A stretch of DNA of 8,025 nucleotides. Origin: DAIRVC01 sp036803025 (GTDB lineage: Bacteria > Chloroflexota > Anaerolineae > Anaerolineales > E44-bin32). The DNA lies in NCBI GenBank assembly GCA_036803025.1, contig DAIRVC010000126.1, positions 1 through 8,025 of the forward strand. The letters run 5' to 3'. Below are positions 1 to 5,969 of this stretch, piece after piece (position 1 is the first letter of the stretch; the number at the start of each line of letters is the position of its first letter). Below the pieces are notes generated by a model. That model had not been told where the DNA came from. It made no database searches and saw only the letters and a program-made list of their open reading frames with translations. A program made the translations under genes and the position numbers.

Positions 1-288
1 TCCGCCGGAATAGGGGGGCAGGTCGGCCACATCGAGTTCGACCGCCGGGCCGAGGGTCGCCTCGGCCGCTTCGGCTGGGAGCTCGGCCTGCACCGCCTCG
101 CCCAACTGCAGCCGGTCCAACCCCAGACGCGCGGCCCACACGCCGAGGGCCACGATCGACAGCACCGCCACATGGCCGAGCACGCGCACCAACGGCTCGC
201 GCAGCCCGAAGCGGGTCAAGTCGAATCGAATCCGGCTCAGGCGCGGCGGGCGGGTCGGCGGGGGATTGTCGGACGGCTGATCGGTCAC
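1..288 (-). CDS. Membrane-anchored envelope protein, probable second LysM/M23-type peptidase (5' part only)
   Basis: An open frame of 96 codons starts at GTG (288-286) and leaves the window at base 1 without a stop, so only the N-terminus is visible. A GAGGA ribosome-binding site lies at 297-293, 4 nt before the GTG, and a strong promoter sits just upstream. The protein has a Pro/Arg-rich cytoplasmic head (residues 1-33), one hydrophobic segment at about 34-53 and then an Ala/Glu-rich linker. The layout matches the LysM-M23 protein encoded next door: LQLGEAVQA here against LNLGEAQAA there, and VADLPPYSG against DIDLPAYVA. Both have an AxA-like site after the hydrophobic segment. I infer a tandem paralogue that would carry LysM and M23 domains beyond the edge. 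No catalytic residue can be seen, so the enzymatic function is unproven. The reading frame and start are well supported. Confidence 0.72.
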   Translation of the reverse strand, partial: MTDQPSDNPPPTRPPRLSRIRFDLTRFGLREPLVRVLGHVAVLSIVALGVWAARLGLDRLQLGEAVQAELPAEAAEATLGPAVELDVADLPPYSGG

Positions 289-309
289 CGAATCCTCAGG
301 GCGGCGGGC

Positions 310-338
310 ATCATAGCAGGCGCCCACTGGACCGTCAA
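310..338 (-). promoter_or_regulatory. Sigma70-type promoter with extended -10, driving the partial envelope gene
   Basis: Read on the minus strand, a -35 box TTGACG (338-333) and a -10 box TATGAT (315-310) are separated by exactly 17 nt. The bases TGC directly before the -10 make an extended -10 element. Transcription would start near 303, leaving a leader of about 15 nt that holds just the GAGGA site and the GTG start at 288. The promoter lies in the 68-bp gap after the stop of the upstream LysM-M23 gene, so the second gene can be expressed separately from the rho transcript. Confidence 0.8.
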
Positions 339-356
339 GCGCACGGTTATGTCAAT

Positions 357-1442
357 CTAGGGCAGGACGTACCACGGGTTGACGAAGCCGCCGTTGTTGC
401 GCGTCTCGAAGTGCAGGTGCGGCCCGGTCGAATTGCCGGTCGACCCCGCCAGGCCGAGGCCCTGGCCCTGGCCGATGTTCGAACCGCAGCTGATGCTGAC
501 GACGCTCAGGTGGGCGTACAGGGTGTGCCACCCGTTCCCGTGGTCGATCATGACCATGTTGCCGTAGCCGGTGTTCGACCACCCGGCGTAGACGACGACG
601 CCGGTATCGGCCGCCCACACCGGCGCCCCCTCACCGGCAGCGATATCGATGGCCAGGTGTCCGGCCCAGTACTCGTTGCCGGAGGTGTAGTGATTGCTGG
701 TCGGCCAGATGAATCCGCCGCTGCCGACTGCGCCGCCGGAGAAGTCGCCGCTGCAGCTCCCCGGCCCGAGATAGGAAGTGCTCACGCCGGCACTCCCGCG
801 GGCGATGGTCGGCACGACCCAGGTGCGGAATTCACGCTCGCCGCCCGGGACGATCAGCCAGGCGCCGGCCTCGACCTGCGGGTCGAGCGGATCAAGGTGA
901 TTGCCCGGCCAGTCGGCGATCTCCTGGGGCTCGGTGTCGAAGTAGTCGGCCACCGACTGGAGCGTGTCGCCGGGCTGCCACTCGTAGTAGGTCCCGTCCA
1001 CCGGCAGGATGTTCAGCTCCTGTCCCGGCCGCAACAGGTGCGGATCGTCTTCCAGGACGTCGTAGTTCCCCCACAAGACCGTTTCGGGCTTGATGCCGAA
1101 GGCCTCGGCGATGCCGAAGACTGAATCGCCCGGCTGGACAGTGTAGCGGACCACGTCCATGCGCGGCCGGCCGGGAACGATGGTGAGCGGGTTGGCCAGG
1201 CGCGCCAGTTCGTTGTCGCTGACGGCCACGTAGGCGGGCAGGTCGATGTCCTCCGGCGGCAGGGCAGGTGCGGCTGCCGGCGGATCGGCCGGTGCGGCCG
1301 TCAGCAAGCCGGCGGCCTGGGCCTCACCCAAATTGAGCCAGGTCGCCCAGAGCGCGGCCAGCACGCCCAGCGCCCCGAGGGCGATGGGCAGGCCAAAGCG
1401 CATCCACGGACTGCGCCGCCGGGGCGCGCGCCGAACCGTCAC
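357..1442 (-). CDS. LysM-domain M23 family metallopeptidase (peptidoglycan endopeptidase)
   Basis: A 361-residue exported or membrane-anchored peptidoglycan hydrolase. An Arg-rich head and a hydrophobic segment (about 16-37) are followed by a possible AQA cleavage site at 41-43 and a Pro/Ala linker. Two LysM repeats follow (about 98-146 with YTVQPGDSV, and 152-199 with YEWQPGDTL), which should bind glycan strands. The M23 domain covers about 245-361. Its zinc ligands are H262 and D266 (HLAID) and H344 (PHLHFE), with catalytic histidines H311 (YAHLS) and H342, so it looks active, of LytM type. C230 and C319 flank the fold and may form a disulfide outside the cell. The start is GTG at 1442, overlapping the rho TGA by 4 nt (GTGA), with GGAG 8 nt upstream inside rho, so translation is probably coupled to rho. 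Substrate bond specificity cannot be told from sequence. Confidence 0.93.
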   Translation of the reverse strand: MTVRRAPRRRSPWMRFGLPIALGALGVLAALWATWLNLGEAQAAGLLTAAPADPPAAAPALPPEDIDLPAYVAVSDNELARLANPLTIVPGRPRMDVVRYTVQPGDSVFGIAEAFGIKPETVLWGNYDVLEDDPHLLRPGQELNILPVDGTYYEWQPGDTLQSVADYFDTEPQEIADWPGNHLDPLDPQVEAGAWLIVPGGEREFRTWVVPTIARGSAGVSTSYLGPGSCSGDFSGGAVGSGGFIWPTSNHYTSGNEYWAGHLAIDIAAGEGAPVWAADTGVVVYAGWSNTGYGNMVMIDHGNGWHTLYAHLSVVSISCGSNIGQGQGLGLAGSTGNSTGPHLHFETRNNGGFVNPWYVLP

Positions 1443-2719
1443 TCGGCCAACTCCGTCAGACGCTCCAAGAACTCGACGTTGTTCTCGGTGCGCGCCAATC
1501 GCTGGATGATGGCCTCGGTGGCATTGGTGATATCCATCCCCGCCCCGTTGGGCGGCGGGGTAATCATATGCGAGAACATGCGCCGGATCAGCCAGACGCG
1601 CGGCGTGATGTCCGGGCCGAGCAGCAGCTCCTCGCGCCGGGTCGACGAGCGATCGATGTCGAAAGCCGGGAAGATGCGCCGCTCCTGGAGCTTGCGCGAG
1701 AGATGCAGCTCCATGTTGCCGGTGCCCTTGAACTCCTCATAGACCACGTCGTCCATGCGCGAGCCGGTATCGACCAGGCAGGTGGCGATGATGGTCAGCG
1801 ATCCGCCCTCCTCGATGTTGCGCGCCGCGCCGAAGAAGCGCTTGGGGGGATAGAGGGCCACGGGGTCGAGGCCGCCCGAGAGCGTCCGGCCCGAGGGAGT
1901 GACCATCAGGTTGTAGGCGCGCGCCAGGCGCGTGATCGAGTCCATCAGGATGACCACGTCACGGCCGCACTCGACCAGCCGCTTGGCGCGTTCGAGGGCC
2001 ATCTCGGCGGCGCGCACGTGCGAGGCGACCGGCTCGTCGAAGGTCGAGGCGATCACCTCGGCGTCGACCGAGCGGTCCATGTCGGTCACCTCTTCAGGGC
2101 GCTCGCCGATCAAGGCCACCATCAGGTGCACCTGCGGGTACTTGGTCGAGATGGCGTTGGCGACCTCCTTGAGGACGGTCGTCTTGCCCGCCTTGGGGGG
2201 CGAAACGATCAGGCCGCGCTGCCCCTTGCCGATGGGGGCGATCAGGTTGAGCAGACGGGTGGAGAGCGTGTGCCGATCGGTCTCGAGGTCGAAGCGCTCG
2301 AGCGGGAAGATCGGCGTCAGATCCTCGAACTTGGGGCGGTCGCGGGCCTCTTCCGGGTCAAGACCATTGATCGATTCGACACGCAGCAGGCCGTAGTACT
2401 TCTCCGACTCCTTGGGCGGGCGAATCTGGCCGATGACCATATCGCCGGTGCGCAGGCCGAAGCGGCGAATCTGCGATTGGGAGACGTAGATGTCGTTCGA
2501 GCCGGGCAGGTAGTGGTCGGCGCGCAGGAAGCCCATGCCCTCGCTCATGATCTCGAGGATCCCGCCGCGCAGCTCCAGGCCGCGCCGCTCGGCGTCCACC
2601 TGCATGATGCGCAGGATCAGGTCTTCCTTCTTCAGCCGACTGGCGCCCTGGATCTCGAGGTCACGCGACATGGTACGCAGATCCGTGAGGGTCATGGCTT
2701 CCAACTGCACGATGTTCAT
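1439..2719 (-). CDS. rho: Transcription termination factor Rho
   Basis: Rho is a hexameric RNA-dependent ATPase/helicase that ends transcription of untranslated RNA. The 426-residue length is close to E. coli Rho (419). In order: a Rho_N helical domain (about 1-45), a cold-shock-like RNA-binding domain (about 50-120, with GFLRA and DIYVSQSQIRRFGLRTGD), and the ATPase core. Walker A is PPKAGKTT (174-181). The catalytic glutamate is E206 in GERPEEVTDM, and Walker B is DVVILMDS (254-261). The Q-loop is SGGLDPVAL (281-289) and the R-loop KGTGNME (331-337). One visible difference from E. coli is Gly205 where E. coli has Asp beside the catalytic Glu. There is no long N-terminal insertion of the kind seen in actinobacteria. 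ATG at 2719 is chosen because GGGAG lies 7 nt upstream and the Rho_N domain starts at once. It has its own promoter and a leader of about 167 nt, and the M23 gene follows with a 4-nt overlap. Confidence 0.98.
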   Translation of the reverse strand: MNIVQLEAMTLTDLRTMSRDLEIQGASRLKKEDLILRIMQVDAERRGLELRGGILEIMSEGMGFLRADHYLPGSNDIYVSQSQIRRFGLRTGDMVIGQIRPPKESEKYYGLLRVESINGLDPEEARDRPKFEDLTPIFPLERFDLETDRHTLSTRLLNLIAPIGKGQRGLIVSPPKAGKTTVLKEVANAISTKYPQVHLMVALIGERPEEVTDMDRSVDAEVIASTFDEPVASHVRAAEMALERAKRLVECGRDVVILMDSITRLARAYNLMVTPSGRTLSGGLDPVALYPPKRFFGAARNIEEGGSLTIIATCLVDTGSRMDDVVYEEFKGTGNMELHLSRKLQERRIFPAFDIDRSSTRREELLLGPDITPRVWLIRRMFSHMITPPPNGAGMDITNATEAIIQRLARTENNVEFLERLTELAE

Positions 2720-2886
2720 GCAACAACTCCCGAACGGGAATCAGGCTGCGCGGCGGACTTTCCCCTGGACTTCAGCGTTGAGCTTCCTCAGAATGGCAAC
2801 CGCGATGATCGCGAATGAGGCTGTCTCGAAGGCGGTAACTGGGCCAGACAACGGGGAGGGTTGTCTTGTGTCGAAACGATGGAACG
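2720..2886 (-). promoter_or_regulatory. Long structured 5' leader of rho
   Basis: From the predicted start site near 2886 to the rho ATG there are about 167 nt without a recognised gene. Three inverted repeats are visible. The first has arms AGACAAC/GTTGTCT (2846-2852 with 2860-2866), and its loop reads CCUCCCC in the RNA. The second is CGCGA-UCA-UCGCG (2801-2813). The third pairs UUCCC with GGGAG around GUUC (2727-2740) and covers the rho ribosome-binding site. The CCUCCCC loop is itself complementary to that GGGAG site. E. coli rho is autoregulated through its leader, so regulation here is plausible, but it is inferred only from these repeats. Confidence 0.5.
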
Positions 2887-2892
2887 GGCGAG

Positions 2893-2921
2893 ATTATAGC
2901 ATGCCCGCCTGCGGGGCGCAA
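2893..2921 (-). promoter_or_regulatory. Extended -10 promoter for rho
   Basis: On the minus strand a perfect TATAAT (2898-2893) is preceded by TGC, giving an extended -10. A weak -35 box TTGCGC (2921-2916) lies exactly 17 nt upstream. It sits in the 226-bp gap after the cdsA stop. No T-tract terminator separates cdsA from rho, so rho could also receive read-through from the upstream cluster. Confidence 0.75.
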
Positions 2922-2945
2922 GCCGGGCGGCAGCCCAATTCGCCG

Positions 2946-3761
2946 TCAGCCGGCCAGTCCCAGGGCCAGGTAGTAACCCAGTGCCGCGGCCCAGATCCAG
3001 GAATCGATACGGTCGAGCGCCCCACCGTGGCCGGGGAGCAGATTCCCCGAGTCCTTCACCCCGACCTCGCGCTTGAACATGCTGATACCGACATCGCCGA
3101 GCGGAGCCAGGACCGAGACGACTGCGCCCAGGATCATCCCGTTGAGCGGCGTGACGGCCGAGCCGGGGCCGGCGCCGATGCGCCACAGGGCCGCGAACGC
3201 GGCGCCGCTCAGCGCCCCCATGACGACGCCGGCCAGGTAGCCTTCCCAGGTCTTGTGCGGACTGAGCCGCGGCGCCAGCCGGTGCTTGCCCACGGCCCGG
3301 CCGACGAAGTAGGCGGCCGAATCAGCCAGCCACACCGCCGGCAGCGCCAGCATCAGCCACCACAGGCCGTCGGGCAGCTGCCGGAGCTTGATCAGGTAGG
3401 CCCCGATCCAGCCGACGTACAGAAGTCCGCCGACGGTCACAGCGAAGTCGGTCCCCGAGCGCGGCGCGCCGCGCTCGAAGTCGATCAGATGCCAGGTCAT
3501 GCTGGCCAGGATCAAGGCCGTCAGAGCCGCCTCCACGGGCAGGAGGTCGGAGCTGCGCGCCACGACCAGTGCCGCCACCCCGATCACGAGCAGTGGCAGT
3601 GACGGGCGCAATCCGACGCGCCGAAAGAGCAGGCCGAACTCCGCCGCGGCCAACACCAGCACCAGGCAGACGCCGGCGATGTACAGCCACCCCCCGACGG
3701 CGATGACGCCGATGAGAAGCGGCAGCAGCAACAGCACGATGGCGAGGCGGTCTCGGAACAT
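2946..3761 (-). CDS. cdsA: Phosphatidate cytidylyltransferase (CDP-diacylglycerol synthase)
   Basis: This integral membrane enzyme converts phosphatidic acid and CTP to CDP-diacylglycerol, the branch point for phospholipids. The 271-residue length fits the family. It has many hydrophobic segments (about 7-27, 28-45, 55-70, 76-92, 108-125, 133-150, 175-192, 207-222 and 255-270). The family signature lies at about 227-253: SMFKREVGVKD, then GNLLPGHGG and LDRID, with the Lys-Arg, Lys-Asp and Asp-Arg-x-Asp residues intact. The earlier conserved block WLADSAAYFVGR...LSPHKTWEG is also present. ATG 3761 follows the uppS stop by 21 bp. No good Shine-Dalgarno sequence precedes it, and the uppS stop lies inside a 7+7 inverted repeat, so translation probably depends on ribosomes leaving uppS. 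The downstream neighbour is rho rather than the dxr/rseP genes common after cdsA in other bacteria. Confidence 0.95.
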   Translation of the reverse strand: MFRDRLAIVLLLLPLLIGVIAVGGWLYIAGVCLVLVLAAAEFGLLFRRVGLRPSLPLLVIGVAALVVARSSDLLPVEAALTALILASMTWHLIDFERGAPRSGTDFAVTVGGLLYVGWIGAYLIKLRQLPDGLWWLMLALPAVWLADSAAYFVGRAVGKHRLAPRLSPHKTWEGYLAGVVMGALSGAAFAALWRIGAGPGSAVTPLNGMILGAVVSVLAPLGDVGISMFKREVGVKDSGNLLPGHGGALDRIDSWIWAAALGYYLALGLAG

Positions 3762-3774
3762 GGGAGCGGACAGT

Positions 3775-3790
3775 GCGTCTGGTCAGACGC
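3775..3790 (-). other. Perfect inverted repeat spanning the uppS stop codon
   Basis: GCGTCTG and CAGACGC (7-bp arms, 2-nt centre) surround the uppS TGA at 3785-3783. In RNA this folds as a 6-bp stem with a GACC loop. There is no following T-run, so it is not an intrinsic terminator. It may influence ribosome hand-over to cdsA, which lacks a Shine-Dalgarno sequence. Confidence 0.45.
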
Positions 3791-4526
3791 GGCCGAAGCG
3801 CCGGTCGCGCCGGGCGTACTCCTGCAGTGCCTTGAGCAGCTCGTCGCGGTCGAAATCCGGCCAGTAGGTCGGGGTCACGTACAGCTCGGCGTAAGCGCCC
3901 TGCCAGATCAGGAAGTTGCTCACCCGCAGTTCGCCCGAAGTGCGGATGATCAGATCCGGGTCGGGGCAGTCGGTCGTGTACAGATAGCGGTGGACCGTCT
4001 CCTCGTCGACCTGGTCGGGGGCGACGCCGTCGGCGATCATCTGGCGCACGGCGTTGACGATCTCCTCGCGCCCGCCGTAGTTGAAGGCCACATTCAGCGT
4101 CAGGCGCGCGTTGTCTTTGGTCAGCTCGATGGCCTGGCGCACCTTCTCCTGCAGGAGGGGGTCGATCCCCTCCAGCCGCCCGATGTGGCGGAGCTGGACG
4201 CCGTTTCCGTGCAGCTCCTTGAGCTCGCGGTCGATGACCTCTTCCAGGATGTTCATCAGACCGCGCACTTCATCCGCCGGGCGGCCCCAGTTCTCGGTCG
4301 AGAAGGCGTAAATGGTCAGGTAGCGGATTCCGAACTCGACCGAGGCGCGGATGATGCGGCGCAGGTTCTCGGTGCCGGCCCGGTGGCCGGCCAGGCGCGG
4401 CAAACCGCGCGCCCGCGCCCAGCGCCCGTTGCCGTCCATGATGATGGCGACGTGCGCCGGTACGCGTTCGGGCAGCCCAGGGACCTTCTCCCTGGCCTCC
4501 GCCACGGATGCGGACTCAGACCTCAA
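3783..4526 (-). CDS. uppS: Isoprenyl transferase (undecaprenyl diphosphate synthase)
   Basis: A cis-prenyltransferase that condenses isopentenyl diphosphate onto farnesyl diphosphate to build the C55 carrier for peptidoglycan and other wall polymers. The 247 residues match the family. Signature blocks are IMDGNGRWARARGLPRLAGH (29-48, catalytic D31), YAFSTENWGRP (73-83) and DLIIRTSGE...NFLIWQGAYAELY (191-216), with the diphosphate-binding arginine R195 intact. It should be a soluble, membrane-associated homodimer. The start is uncertain. The longest frame begins at TTG 4526, overlapping frr by 11 nt with only weak GAGAG before it. GTG at 4505 (residue 8) lies 10 nt after the frr stop, also with a weak site, and would give 240 residues. 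The catalytic core is unaffected either way. cdsA follows after 21 bp. Confidence 0.96.
   Translation of the reverse strand: MRSESASVAEAREKVPGLPERVPAHVAIIMDGNGRWARARGLPRLAGHRAGTENLRRIIRASVEFGIRYLTIYAFSTENWGRPADEVRGLMNILEEVIDRELKELHGNGVQLRHIGRLEGIDPLLQEKVRQAIELTKDNARLTLNVAFNYGGREEIVNAVRQMIADGVAPDQVDEETVHRYLYTTDCPDPDLIIRTSGELRVSNFLIWQGAYAELYVTPTYWPDFDRDELLKALQEYARRDRRFGRV
4477..4495 (-). other. Hairpin in the first codons of uppS
   Basis: The arms CCAGGGA and TCCCTGG (7 bp, perfect) enclose the 5-nt loop GAAGG on the transcribed strand, at codons 11-17 of the longest uppS frame. It lies 8 nt past the alternative GTG start at 4505, close enough to affect initiation there. No regulator is known to me. 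Confidence 0.35.
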
Positions 4527-5073
4527 GGACTTCGCTCTCTTTCCGCTCGGCGACCTTATTGAGCTCTTCGACGTAGCGGTCGGTCAGCTTCTGCAGCCCG
4601 GTCTCGCCGCGGTGCAGGTCGTCCTCCGAGATGACCTTCTCGCGCTCGAACTCGCGCAGGTCATTGTGGACATCGCGGCGCACGTTGCGCACGGCCACGC
4701 GGGCGTCTTCGGCCCGGTTGTGAACGATCTTGACCAGCTCATGGCGCCGCTCTTCGGTCAGCGGCGGGATGGCCAGGCGGATGAGCTTGCCGTCGTTGCC
4801 CGGGGTCAACCCCAGGTCGGAGGCCTGGATAGCCCGCTCGATCGTCTTCAGGCTGCCGGGATCGAAGGGTCGGATGGTGAGCAGGCGGGGCTCAGGAGCC
4901 GAGATCGTCGCCAGCTGCATCAGGGGGGTCGGCGTCCCGTAGTAGTCGACCATCAACCGTTCGACCAGCGTCGGAGAAGCGCGCCCGGTCCGGATCGTCA
5001 TCAGGTCTTCCTCAAGGGCCCGGACGGCGCCCTTCATGCGGGCTTCTGCCTCGGCCAGCGCGTCGTTGACCAT
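4516..5073 (-). CDS. frr: Ribosome recycling factor
   Basis: RRF works with EF-G to split the post-termination ribosome. The 185 residues match E. coli RRF in length, and no insertion is seen. The three-helix-bundle arms are visible at the N-terminus (EAEARMKGAVRALEEDLMTIRTGRASP) and at about 103-185. The conserved functional block VRNVRRD spans 128-134, with R132 expected to touch 23S rRNA. The small domain lies between (about 31-104, with YYGTPTPL and IRPFDPGSLKTIERAI). ATG at 5073 is preceded by GGGAG with 7-nt spacing. A 111-bp gap separates it from pyrH and holds a palindrome with a candidate promoter. The 3' end overlaps or abuts uppS, depending on which uppS start is used. Confidence 0.98.
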   Translation of the reverse strand: MVNDALAEAEARMKGAVRALEEDLMTIRTGRASPTLVERLMVDYYGTPTPLMQLATISAPEPRLLTIRPFDPGSLKTIERAIQASDLGLTPGNDGKLIRLAIPPLTEERRHELVKIVHNRAEDARVAVRNVRRDVHNDLREFEREKVISEDDLHRGETGLQKLTDRYVEELNKVAERKESEVLEV

Positions 5074-5122
5074 GCCAGCACTCCCGATGGGTCGGTCGCT
5101 CCTCGGAGGACGATGCCTGCAT

Positions 5123-5151
5123 AGGATAGCGCAAATCGGTCGATTTGCGAA
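5123..5151 (-). promoter_or_regulatory. Operator-like palindrome within a candidate frr promoter
   Basis: A perfect inverted repeat with 9-bp arms, CGCAAATCG and CGATTTGCG, and a 2-nt centre occupies 5130-5149, AT-richer than its surroundings. On the minus strand it almost fills the gap between a possible -35 TTCGCA (5151-5146) and a possible -10 TATCCT (5128-5123), 17 nt apart. Each box matches consensus at only 4 of 6 positions. No T-run follows on either strand, so it is not an intrinsic terminator. The placement fits a repressor operator for frr-uppS-cdsA. The palindrome is certain; the promoter and regulator are inferred. Confidence 0.5.
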
Positions 5152-5184
5152 GGCGGGTCCGGCGCGGCGCGCCCGGAGCGGGGC

Positions 5185-5901
5185 TCAGTCGGCGATCATC
5201 GTCCCGACCGGCTCCCCCAAGGCGGCCCGCACCAGCGCCCCGGCCGGCCACATGTCCATGACCAGCACAGGCAGGTGATGATCCATACACAAGGAGATGG
5301 CGGTGCTGTCCATGACCCGCAGCCGCCGGTTGAGGAACTCGATATAGGTCAATCGCTCGAATCGCCGGGCTCCGGGATCCTGCTTGGGGTCGCTGTCGTA
5401 GACGCCGTCGACCTTGGTGGCCTTGATGACGATCCCGGCGCCGATCTCCATGGCCCGCAGCGCGGCGGCGGTGTCGGTGGAGAAGTACGGGTTGCCCGTG
5501 CCCCCGCCCAAGATGACCACCCGCCCTTTCTCCAGATGCCGCATCGCCCGCCGGCGGATGTACGGCTCGGCCACGGCGCGCATCTCGATCGCCGACATGA
5601 CCCGGGTGACCACGCCGCCGCGCTCCAATGCATCCATGAGCGCCATCGAGTTCATGATCGTCGCCAGCATGCCCATGTAGTCGGCCGTGGCCTGCTCCAT
5701 GCCGTGCTGGATGCCTTCCCGGCCGCGCCACAGGTTCCCGGCGCCGATCACGACCGCCACCTCGACCCCCAGGTCGCGCACCTCTTTGACCTTGGCCGAG
5801 ACCTCCTCCGCCCGTTGGGGGTCGATGCCGTAGCCCTGCGGCCCGGCCAGGAACTCCCCGCCCAGTTTGAGCAGAATACGGCGATACGCCGGTTCAGTCA
5901 T
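5185..5901 (-). CDS. pyrH: UMP kinase
   Basis: Bacterial UMP kinase phosphorylates UMP to UDP with ATP, in pyrimidine nucleotide synthesis; the family is a hexamer regulated by UTP and GTP. The 238 residues match the amino-acid-kinase fold. Visible motifs are the N-terminal LLKLGGEFL (10-18, catalytic K12), GAGNLWRG (53-60), DYMGMLATIMN (74-84), GTGNPYFSTDTAAALRA (134-150) and KATKVDGVYDSDP (160-172). The first motif reads KLGGE where E. coli has KLSGE, a mild substitution. ATG 5901 lies 68 bp after tsf, with G-rich AGGGG 7 nt upstream. A strong terminator in that gap separates it from rpsB-tsf. No convincing promoter fits in the remaining 32 bp, so expression may come from read-through or a promoter inside tsf. 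Confidence 0.98.
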   Translation of the reverse strand: MTEPAYRRILLKLGGEFLAGPQGYGIDPQRAEEVSAKVKEVRDLGVEVAVVIGAGNLWRGREGIQHGMEQATADYMGMLATIMNSMALMDALERGGVVTRVMSAIEMRAVAEPYIRRRAMRHLEKGRVVILGGGTGNPYFSTDTAAALRAMEIGAGIVIKATKVDGVYDSDPKQDPGARRFERLTYIEFLNRRLRVMDSTAISLCMDHHLPVLVMDMWPAGALVRAALGEPVGTMIAD

Positions 5902-5933
5902 CTCCCCACCCCTGCTCTCCTACTCCCCTGTAG

Positions 5934-5967
5934 AAAACGACGGGCCAACCTGCGGTTGGCCCGTCGT
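5934..5967 (-). terminator. Intrinsic terminator after rpsB-tsf
   Basis: A perfect 14-bp inverted repeat (5937-5950 with 5954-5967) has a 3-nt loop. On the minus strand it begins 2 nt past the tsf TAA and is followed by TTTTC. The stem is long and GC-rich but the U-run is only about four bases, so termination may be partial. The opposite strand has no T-run, so it acts in one direction. It separates the ribosomal pair from pyrH, as in E. coli. Confidence 0.85.
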
Positions 5968-5969
5968 CG

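Noticed and set aside
286..315. Short ATGATG ORF of 9 codons before the partial envelope gene
   Set aside because: The start codons overlap the -10 box, upstream of the predicted transcription start, so it would not be in the mRNA.
411..1124. Plus-strand ORF of 237 codons opposite the M23 gene
   Set aside because: The translation is low-complexity and rich in Gly/Val/Arg/Asp, with no recognisable domain, and lies antisense to a clearly conserved peptidase. It is a GC-rich shadow frame.
1568..2818. Plus-strand ORF of 416 codons opposite rho
   Set aside because: Long, but exactly antisense to the conserved rho gene. Its Asp/His/Gln/Arg-rich composition comes from the complementary codons and it shows no domain.
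2912..2945. Possible terminator after cdsA
   Set aside because: Only 4-bp GC stems (such as GGGC-TGCC-GCCC) and no T-run; not supported as a terminator.
2535..3602. Plus-strand ORF of 355 codons across the rho start and cdsA
   Set aside because: Antisense to rho and cdsA with no family resemblance; its length is explained by high GC.
5012..5731. Minus-strand ORF of 239 codons overlapping pyrH and frr
   Set aside because: An out-of-frame His/Arg/Gly-rich translation of pyrH. The true pyrH and frr frames hold all family motifs.
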